Below, in pieces: positions 54,201 through 59,694 of a stretch of DNA of 59,694 nucleotides (within the stretch, counting starts at the first letter, position 1; every line of letters starts with the position of its first letter). Source of the DNA: CAYSCZ01 sp964429655. Lineage in GTDB: Bacteria > Bacteroidota > Bacteroidia > Cytophagales > Cyclobacteriaceae. The notes under the pieces were generated by a model. That model ran no database searches. It saw nothing but the letters and a program-made list of their open reading frames with translations, and was not told the origin of the DNA. The DNA lies in the NCBI GenBank assembly GCA_964429655.1, contig CAYSCZ010000013.1, positions 1 to 59,694 on the forward strand. The letters run 5' to 3'. The translations under genes and the position numbers were made by a program.

Positions 54201-54560
54201 ACCGCTATTGCAATAAACAAGGGAGACGGGTCTTTTGAATTAAGGGACTTACCCGTAGAAGCTCAGTTCTCTCCGGTTTATGCCATCTTAACCGGTGACT
54301 TTAACCAAGACAATAACATAGATATTCTACTGGCTGGTAATTTTTACAATGCAAAACCCGAAATAGGACGTTACGATGCCAGCTATGGGACGTTGTTTAC
54401 CGGCGATGGTGAAGGTAATTTTTCTTATCTTTCAAATGATAAAAGTGGACTAAAAATAGATGGACAGGTTAGGGAGATGATCCCCATAGTGCTAGAAGGA
54501 AAAAATGTAATAATTATTGGAAGAAATAATCAGGATGTTCAAATATTAGAAAGGATTTAA
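51240..54560 (+). CDS. FG-GAP/UnbV lipoprotein, second tandem paralogue
   Basis: An 1106-residue lipoprotein has signal MEKRTKYGINFSLIGITLTI with lipobox LCSC. Its layout matches the gene at 47401: propeller one (~60-500; TYRNFYNGGGVALGDIDNDG, DLDNDGDLDLVV), UnbV (~525-615; RGFQSSVDPRPILGLGNIDK, VRWPNGKY) and propeller two (~655-1095; IASGGSEF, GEWMPITIFEN). The start may alternatively be ATG 51225. It overlaps the small lipoprotein gene by 35 bases and is followed two bases later by the third paralogue, all in one operon. Similarity to the first copy is high enough to indicate tandem duplication. Confidence 0.88.
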   Translation: MEKRTKYGINFSLIGITLTILCSCDYQKKPEKLFSLLAAKETGVDFINQLEYDEDFNIYTYRNFYNGGGVALGDIDNDGWMDMYLTANMGPNKLYRNTGDFQFEDISEKAGVIGEKAWSTGVTMADINGDGWMDIYVCNSGDVDGDNKQNELFINQQNGTFREMAEQYGLDDRGLSTHAAFFDYDKDGDLDMYLLNNSYQAIGSFNLMRNERPNRDSVGGDKLYKNTGNFFEDVSEQAGIFGSIIGFGLGVTVGDVNKDGWEDIFVSNDFFERDYLYINNQNGTFKEELTNQMKSVSAASMGADMADLNHDGYPEIFVTDMLPETNERMKTVTTFEDWDKYQYKLKNGYYHQFIRNMLHLNNRNNTFSEIARLAGMEATDWSWGALIFDFENDGNRDIFIANGIYQDLTNQDYLQYISNEETMRMIVTDEGVNYKKLIDLIPINKIHNYAFMYDGNYHYSNKSDSLGLATPSHSNGAAYGDLDNDGDLDLVVNNVNMPSFIYRNESEKLIASNHIKFQLIGSGKNTQAIGTQITAYYQKKQQYIEQINSRGFQSSVDPRPILGLGNIDKVDSIKVRWPNGKYTVLRDIAVNQTLTLRQGDGIDLSYPKDGNANMYFKDVTDRQILSANHTENNFVDFDRDRLIYHMLSTEGPPMCKGDINGDGLTDLFIGGAKDSPASIHLQSPNGIFRKSIPLVFKEDQLSEDTDCVFFDVDNDDDLDLYIASGGSEFPNSSSALIDRLYLNDGKGNFEKSEQVLPTTRYESTSTVEPFDYDNDGDMDLFVGIRHKPFSYGIPVSGYILTNNQGKLENNTEKTAPGLTNIGMITDAKCLDYDKDNDMDLILVGEWMPITIFENQNNRFVNVTRQSGLQDKIGWWNKLAIADLNNDGLMDLVIGNHGTNSRFKASEEKPVSMFFHDFDQNGTAEQIITAYNGDESYPLALKHDLIKQMPGLKKKYLKYESFKDQTVFDIFPADQIERAVKNKATHLQTAIAINKGDGSFELRDLPVEAQFSPVYAILTGDFNQDNNIDILLAGNFYNAKPEIGRYDASYGTLFTGDGEGNFSYLSNDKSGLKIDGQVREMIPIVLEGKNVIIIGRNNQDVQILERI

Positions 54561-54561
54561 A

Positions 54562-57500
54562 GTGAAAAAATATTTAATACTTAGTTTAGCAATGCTTTTA
54601 GCATGCCAGCAAGGATCAGAAAAAATCAATGTGGACACTGAATCCAAATCACCTGAAGTTAATCAGCTTTTTAGTTTATTAAGTCCTGAAAGTACTGGCG
54701 TCTCATTTGTCAATAAGATTCAGGACAATGAATACGTGAATATATTAACCTATGAATACTTCTACAATGGAGGAGGAGTAGCCGCAGGTGATATCAATAA
54801 TGATGGTTTAATTGATCTTTACTTCACTGCAAACCAGGGTAAGAACAAATTATACCTAAATCAGGGTGACCTAGAATTTAAAGACATAACCAAATCTGCC
54901 GGAGTAGAAAGTCCGCAGGGATGGAAAACCGGCGTTACCATGGCAGACGTTAATGGTGATGGATTGCTGGATATTTACGTTTGCAAATCCGGAAAGTATA
55001 ACCCTGAAAACAGGAAAAACGCCCTTTACATCAATAATGGCGACCTGACCTTTACTGAAAAAGCTGCTGATTATGGACTCGATGATCAGGCTTACTCAAC
55101 GCAGGCACTTTTCTTTGATTATGATAATGACAACGACCTCGACCTTTATCTTCTGAATCATTCCATTCGTTTGTTTCTTGGAGAGATGGCTATGGATCTG
55201 AAAAAACAACAAGACCCCTATGCCGGGGATAAGCTCTTTGAGAACCAAAACGGTTCATTCATAGATATTTCGTCTAAAGCAAAGCTGTCTCAAAATCCGC
55301 TGGGTTATGGACTTGGTATTGCTGCGGGTGATATAAACAATGATGGGTGGACAGACCTCTACATATGTAATGATTATGTAGAGCCGGACTATATATATCT
55401 CAACAATAAGAATGGCACATTCAAAGACATCACTAAGAGCGCCACCCGGCATACCTCAAATTTCTCCATGGGTGTGGATATCAATGACATGAACAACGAT
55501 GGCTTACAGGATATCATAGTACTTGACATGGTGGCGGAAGATAACTATCGCCAAAAAACTAACATGAGGCCTATGAACCCTGAGGAATTTTATATGGCAG
55601 TTGAAAATGGCTTTCATTATCAGTATATGTTTAATTCACTTCAATTGAATAATGGTAACAATACATTCAGTGATATTGCCCAACTGGCTGGTATATCCAA
55701 CACCGACTGGAGCTGGGCACCTTTATTTGCCGACCTTGATAATGATGGCTGGAAAGATATATTTGTTACCAATGGATTTAGAAAAGAGTTCTCAAACAAA
55801 GATTTTGTCAACTATAGAAAGCAACTCACTAAAAAAGCCATGAAAAAAGGTAAAGAAGAACGTATAGAAGCTATGAGAAAACTTCTGGATCAGTTACCCG
55901 TCAATAAAATTTCTAATTACGTGTTTAAAAATAATAAGGACCTGACCTTTTCTAAAATGGTTGAAGAATGGGGATTTGACCAACCATCTCACTCCAATGG
56001 TGCTACCTTTGCTGACCTGGATAATGACGGAGATCTTGAGGTAATCATTAATAATATTGATCATCCTGCTTTCATTTATGAGAATAACACTGAATCTGGC
56101 AACTACCTCCAGGTTCAATTTAACGGTCCGAAATATAACACTTCGGGCATAGGCGCAAAAATCACAATACAAACCGATGAGACAACCCAGCACTATCAGC
56201 ACTTTTTAACCCGTGGTTATCAATCATCGATGAGCAATAGAATACATGTGGGCCTTGGAGAATATAATAAAGTAGACAAACTCATTGTGCAATGGCCAGA
56301 TGGCAGTATTCAAAAACTGACGGATATAGAAGGTAATAAAATCCTGAAATTGAATCATAAAGGTGCCAGTAAAGTAGAAACACCTGACGATACAGAGGAT
56401 TTACTGTTTACCGATGCGACACAACAGTTAAAGGTCAAACATAAGCACATTGAGAACAACTTTGATGACTTCCAAAGAGAGGTGTTGCTTCCCCATAAAA
56501 TGTCTCAGTTTGGTCCGGCAATGGCTGTTGCTGATGTAAACGGTGATGGAAAAGACGATTTTTATGTCGGCGGTGCTATGAATTTTCCTGGCGCTTTATA
56601 TCTTCAACGAAATTCCGGCTTTCAGAAAAAAAATACCCCCGTTCTGTTGGATCACAAAATATATGAAGATATCGGAGCCACTTTCCTGGACTATGATCTG
56701 GATGGCGATCAAGACCTTTTCGTGACCAGTGGAGGTAATGAATACAATGCTGGCTATGAAAACCTACAGGATAGATTGTATGAAAACGATGGAAAAGGTA
56801 ACTTTTCTTCGGCACAGGAAGCATTACCAGAATTATCAGTAAGCAGTGGTGTTGTAGTTTCTGATGATTATGATCAGGATGGAGACCCGGATATATTTGT
56901 CGGAGGAAGGCAAGTTCCGGGTAAGTACCCCTACCCTGCTACCAGTTACTTACTAAAAAATGATGGCAATAAATTTTCCATTGCTCAATCATTTGAAAAT
57001 CTGGGTATGGTTACCGATGCAGTTTGGTCAGATGCTGATCAGGATGGTTGGAAGGACCTCTTAATCGTAGGGGAATGGATGCCTTTAACCATATTTAAAA
57101 ACAACTCCGGCCATTTAAAAGACATCACAAATAGTATGCAGACCGCAGAATGGACTGGATGGTGGTACAATATAACCGCCAGCGATATCGACAATGATGG
57201 AGATGACGATTATTTATTAGGTAATCTGGGAAAAAATTATAAATACAAAGCCAGTCTGGAAGAGCCCTTCCAGGTATTCAGTAAAGATTTCGATAATAAT
57301 GGTCAAAATGATATAGTGCTCGGATATTACAATGAAGGGACGCTGTACCCATTACGCGGTCGCCAGTGTTCTTCTGAGCAGATACCTGTTATAGCAAAAA
57401 AGTTTCCAAATTATCATTCCTTCGGCCAAGCTACACTGGAGCAGGTTTATGGTGAGGATAACCTGACCGGGGCATTAAATTATAAAGCCAATACCTTCAC

Positions 57501-57888
57501 ATCCATGGTTATAGAAAATGATAATGGCAACCTTATTCAACATGAACTTCCAAACCTGGCACAACTATCCAATATCAACACCTCAATAATCAAAGACTTT
57601 GACAAAGATGGCAATAAGGACATCCTCATAGCCGGCAACCTTTATCCGGTCGAGGTGGAAACCATTCGTAACGATGCCTCTATCGGTTTATATCTAAAAG
57701 GTGGTGATGGTTCATTTGATTTTCAACCGGTCATGGCTGTCGAAAGTGGGTTCTCTGTATTGGGAGATGTCAAAAATATGAGCACTATAGACATTGACGG
57801 TGAAAGTTACATACTAATCGCCCGCAATGATGATTATCTAAAACTGGTTAAAGTGAATACGAAAGAAGAAGTTATGGCGATGAGATAA
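54562..57888 (+). CDS. FG-GAP/UnbV lipoprotein, third tandem paralogue
   Basis: An 1108-residue lipoprotein starts at GTG with signal MKKYLILSLAMLLAC. It has the same architecture as the two preceding paralogues, with DINNDGLIDLYF, DVNGDGLLDIYVC, a UnbV segment with RGYQSSMSNRIHVGLGEYNK and VQWPDGS, and a second propeller with VGEWMPLTIFKNNSG. Near the C-terminus it differs: it has RGRQCSSEQIPVIAKKFPNY and ATLEQVYG where the other two have a KKKYLK and DIF pattern. This marks it as a distinct subfamily retained beside the duplicated pair. The M20-type hydrolase gene begins 57 bases after the stop. Confidence 0.88.
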   Translation: MKKYLILSLAMLLACQQGSEKINVDTESKSPEVNQLFSLLSPESTGVSFVNKIQDNEYVNILTYEYFYNGGGVAAGDINNDGLIDLYFTANQGKNKLYLNQGDLEFKDITKSAGVESPQGWKTGVTMADVNGDGLLDIYVCKSGKYNPENRKNALYINNGDLTFTEKAADYGLDDQAYSTQALFFDYDNDNDLDLYLLNHSIRLFLGEMAMDLKKQQDPYAGDKLFENQNGSFIDISSKAKLSQNPLGYGLGIAAGDINNDGWTDLYICNDYVEPDYIYLNNKNGTFKDITKSATRHTSNFSMGVDINDMNNDGLQDIIVLDMVAEDNYRQKTNMRPMNPEEFYMAVENGFHYQYMFNSLQLNNGNNTFSDIAQLAGISNTDWSWAPLFADLDNDGWKDIFVTNGFRKEFSNKDFVNYRKQLTKKAMKKGKEERIEAMRKLLDQLPVNKISNYVFKNNKDLTFSKMVEEWGFDQPSHSNGATFADLDNDGDLEVIINNIDHPAFIYENNTESGNYLQVQFNGPKYNTSGIGAKITIQTDETTQHYQHFLTRGYQSSMSNRIHVGLGEYNKVDKLIVQWPDGSIQKLTDIEGNKILKLNHKGASKVETPDDTEDLLFTDATQQLKVKHKHIENNFDDFQREVLLPHKMSQFGPAMAVADVNGDGKDDFYVGGAMNFPGALYLQRNSGFQKKNTPVLLDHKIYEDIGATFLDYDLDGDQDLFVTSGGNEYNAGYENLQDRLYENDGKGNFSSAQEALPELSVSSGVVVSDDYDQDGDPDIFVGGRQVPGKYPYPATSYLLKNDGNKFSIAQSFENLGMVTDAVWSDADQDGWKDLLIVGEWMPLTIFKNNSGHLKDITNSMQTAEWTGWWYNITASDIDNDGDDDYLLGNLGKNYKYKASLEEPFQVFSKDFDNNGQNDIVLGYYNEGTLYPLRGRQCSSEQIPVIAKKFPNYHSFGQATLEQVYGEDNLTGALNYKANTFTSMVIENDNGNLIQHELPNLAQLSNINTSIIKDFDKDGNKDILIAGNLYPVEVETIRNDASIGLYLKGGDGSFDFQPVMAVESGFSVLGDVKNMSTIDIDGESYILIARNDDYLKLVKVNTKEEVMAMR

Positions 57889-57944
57889 ATAAATTTTCCT
57901 TCTCCAGGTAATTCTTTATATTGGAAACTTTAATAATTACCAAT

Positions 57945-59384
57945 ATGAAAAATTTAATTGTCATCATACTACTTACATTATTCTGTTTTATTGTTCAAGC
58001 ACAAAAGATACCATTTAAAAAAGACAAACAGATGGTCATCAGTGCTTTGGATAGTAAGTTTGATGAATTAACCAGTCTAAGTGATGAGGTATGGAGGCAT
58101 GCCGAAACGGCTTTTAAGGAAACCAAATCCTCAAAATCGCTGGCCGCTTTTGCGAAAGCCAATGGATTAACGGTAAAAAAAGGTGTTGCGGGCATACCCA
58201 CAGCTTTTACTGCGGAATATGGTTCAGGAAAGCCTATCATAGGCATTTTGGGAGAATTTGATGCACTTCCCGGATTGTCACAAAAAACTGTCCCTACCAA
58301 AGACCCACGCATTAATGGTGCACCGGGACATGGATGCGGTCATAACTTATTTGGTGTCGCTTCCCTTGGTGCAGCCATAGCCATCAAAGAGCAAATCGAA
58401 GCGGGGAATCTTGAAGGAACGGTTCGCTTTTATGGTACGCCGGCAGAAGAGAAATTCTTTGGGAAGCTATGGATGATCAGGGAAGGTCTTTTTAATGATG
58501 TGGATATTGTAGTGGACTGGCATCCCAGCGATGAGACCAAGTCCGGTGTACAAAGCAGCCTGGCACTGGTTGATTTCATGGTTGAATTTACAGGTCAGGC
58601 AGCCCATGCCTCCTCTGATCCATGGAACGGAAGAAGTGCTTCTGACGCTTTAGAGCTGTACACCACGGGAATTAACTACTACCGGGAACACATCAAGCCA
58701 ACGGTAAGGATACATTATCATATCCAGGATGGTGGAAAAGTAGTCAACGTCGTTCCTGATTATGCCAGGATCTGGACAAGGGTTCGTGACACCAAAAGGG
58801 AGGGTATGGCAGTAGTATGGAAAAGGGTTGAAGAAATTGCCAAAGGGGCAGCCATCATGGCCGACGTGGACTATAAGATCAACCTCATCTCAGGGGTACA
58901 TGAAGTATTGGTCAACAGAACAGGCGGCACGCGGTTGCAACAAAATTTAGAATACCTCGGTCCTATCAAATACACCAATGAAGAGCAAAACTTTGGCAAA
59001 AAAATTCAGGAAGCCACTGGAAAAGAACAAGTGGGTATTGTAAGTGAGATCAACCCTTTGGAAGAAACGCTTGAACACCCCATGGGCGGTTCTACTGATG
59101 TGGGGGATGTAAGCTTTGTGGTTCCTACAGTCAGACTTAGGGTTACTACGGCGCCTAAAGAAACCCCATGGCATAGCTGGGCAGTCGTGGCGTGCGGTGG
59201 GATGAGTATTGGTCACAAAGGAATGATCTATGCATCCAAAGCCCTTTCCATGACTATGGTTGACCTTTTTAAGGATGATAAGCTAAGGGATGAGATGAAA
59301 GCAGAATTTAAAGAGCGAAAAGGCGACTATGCTTACAAACCCATCGTACCCGATGGCCCGCCGCCCATAGATTCCGATATATAA
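57945..59384 (+). CDS. Secreted M20-family amidohydrolase (AbgB-like)
   Basis: A 479-residue exported enzyme has signal MKNLIVIILLTLFCFIVQAQ; ATG 57945 is chosen over TTG 57921 because it begins the signal peptide. The M20 metal site follows: GEFDALPGL, PGHGCGHNLFG, PAEEKFFGK (catalytic and metal glutamates), VDWHPSD and the C-terminal GGSTDVGDVSFVVP and TPWHSW. Overall it is close to the AbgB-type aminobenzoyl-glutamate or indole-acetyl-amide hydrolases. It cleaves amide bonds, and its position at the end of the SusCD/FG-GAP unit suggests processing of the imported substrate (inference). Confidence 0.9.
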   Translation: MKNLIVIILLTLFCFIVQAQKIPFKKDKQMVISALDSKFDELTSLSDEVWRHAETAFKETKSSKSLAAFAKANGLTVKKGVAGIPTAFTAEYGSGKPIIGILGEFDALPGLSQKTVPTKDPRINGAPGHGCGHNLFGVASLGAAIAIKEQIEAGNLEGTVRFYGTPAEEKFFGKLWMIREGLFNDVDIVVDWHPSDETKSGVQSSLALVDFMVEFTGQAAHASSDPWNGRSASDALELYTTGINYYREHIKPTVRIHYHIQDGGKVVNVVPDYARIWTRVRDTKREGMAVVWKRVEEIAKGAAIMADVDYKINLISGVHEVLVNRTGGTRLQQNLEYLGPIKYTNEEQNFGKKIQEATGKEQVGIVSEINPLEETLEHPMGGSTDVGDVSFVVPTVRLRVTTAPKETPWHSWAVVACGGMSIGHKGMIYASKALSMTMVDLFKDDKLRDEMKAEFKERKGDYAYKPIVPDGPPPIDSDI

Positions 59385-59400
59385 TTCCATGAACTGAATT

Positions 59401-59694
59401 AAAAATATTCATCGCTACCAAATCATCAACCTGGCCATCATCATCATAAGATTATGGCTGGGTACGATGATGATTAAGCGTAGCACCAACCATCTATTTG
59501 GAGGGAAGATGGACAGATTTATATATTATCTTACCAATCTGGGATTTACTTTCCCTCAACTAATGGCTTAAATAAACCTCGCAGATCGCAAAATTGGTGA
59601 CTGCGGTAATGATTTTGCTGGATCTAAGAATCGGTGCCATCATACTAGCATTCAACATGCTGTTGCGGTAGCCTTCGCACATTAACTTGTAATC
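59401..59694 (+). pseudogene. Frameshifted DoxX-family membrane protein gene, cut by window edge
   Basis: Three frame segments rebuild a DoxX-like protein. Bases 59401-59568 encode IINLAIIIIRLWLGTMMIKR, then LFGGKMDRFIYYLTNLGFTF and PQLMA, closed by TAA at 59569-59571. Bases 59579-59668 in another frame give SQIAKLVTAVMILLDLRIGA and IILAFNML. A third frame then reads VAVAFAH. This order (first helix, GGK loop, LGFTFP, second helix, RIGAIILAFNM, AVAFAH) is the DoxX pattern. Multiple frameshifts and stops mean the gene is dead. The 3' end lies outside the window. Confidence 0.65.

Noticed and set aside
59531..59550. Sequence resembling the right end of the 169-bp repeat (CCAATCTGGGATT)
   Set aside because: The match is short, has no partner end, and lies within the DoxX pseudogene coding segment.
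59560..59694. Minus-strand frame open to the window edge
   Set aside because: The plus strand rebuilds a DoxX-type protein over the same bases, which explains the sequence better.
1..59694. CRISPR arrays, complete defence islands, prophage and biosynthetic clusters
   Set aside because: No regularly spaced repeats, cas genes, restriction-modification genes, phage structural genes or synthetase clusters were seen on either strand.

Overview
The window is a low-GC chromosomal segment from a member of the Bacteroidota, most likely a Cytophagales-type bacterium. Supporting signs are a SusC/SusD pair, a C-terminal type IX secretion (T9SS) sorting domain, promoter elements of the TTG-N17-23-TAnnTTTG type, an AdoMet decarboxylase/spermidine synthase-like fusion, and gene neighbourhoods typical of the phylum (nusB-ytxH, DUF1573-yajC-ybbR-coaE). 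There are three tRNA genes (His-GTG, Val-TAC, Val-GAC). I see no rRNA, CRISPR array or intact prophage.

Layout. 1-4.3 kb is a decayed accessory patch. It holds two same-strand copies of a 169-bp terminal-inverted-repeat element (one cut by the window edge), a broken secreted-protein gene with the repeat at its start codon, a T9SS-sorted FG-GAP protein, and a wrecked IS3-family element sitting in what was a SusC-type receptor gene. 4.3-15.3 kb is housekeeping: truA, two convergent ABC half-transporters of complementary MdlA/MdlB-like type, leucine dehydrogenase, nusB, NAD-isocitrate dehydrogenase, a DUF1573 lipoprotein, yajC, a YbbR-like protein and coaE. 15.3-35.7 kb carries dihydroorotase, a DEAD-box helicase, an M28 peptidase, gcvP, a TANGO2-type protein, rmuC, a GroES-like protein, murF, an omega-amidase/def/ruvX/hemerythrin-like operon, a CtpA protease, homogentisate dioxygenase, a SpeD-SpeE-like fusion and an HD-PycTM membrane protein. 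35.9-40.5 kb is a two-gene unit: an SdiA-regulated-type lipoprotein, and a 1226-residue protein joining a metallophosphoesterase, a possible kinase-like domain and an outer-membrane barrel.

41.4-59.4 kb looks like one nutrient-uptake locus. It has a divergent LacI-type regulator with a perfect 14-bp operator-like palindrome, then susC, susD, an intrinsic terminator, three tandem paralogous ~1100-residue FG-GAP/UnbV lipoproteins with a small lipoprotein between the first two, and a secreted M20-type amidohydrolase. No glycoside hydrolase is present, so an amide- or peptide-containing substrate is more plausible than a plain polysaccharide (inference). The right edge is a frameshifted DoxX-family pseudogene.

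The items most worth following are this triple FG-GAP SusCD locus, the HD-PycTM gene without an adjacent cyclase, the phosphoesterase/kinase-like/barrel protein, and the repeat family with its associated gene decay.
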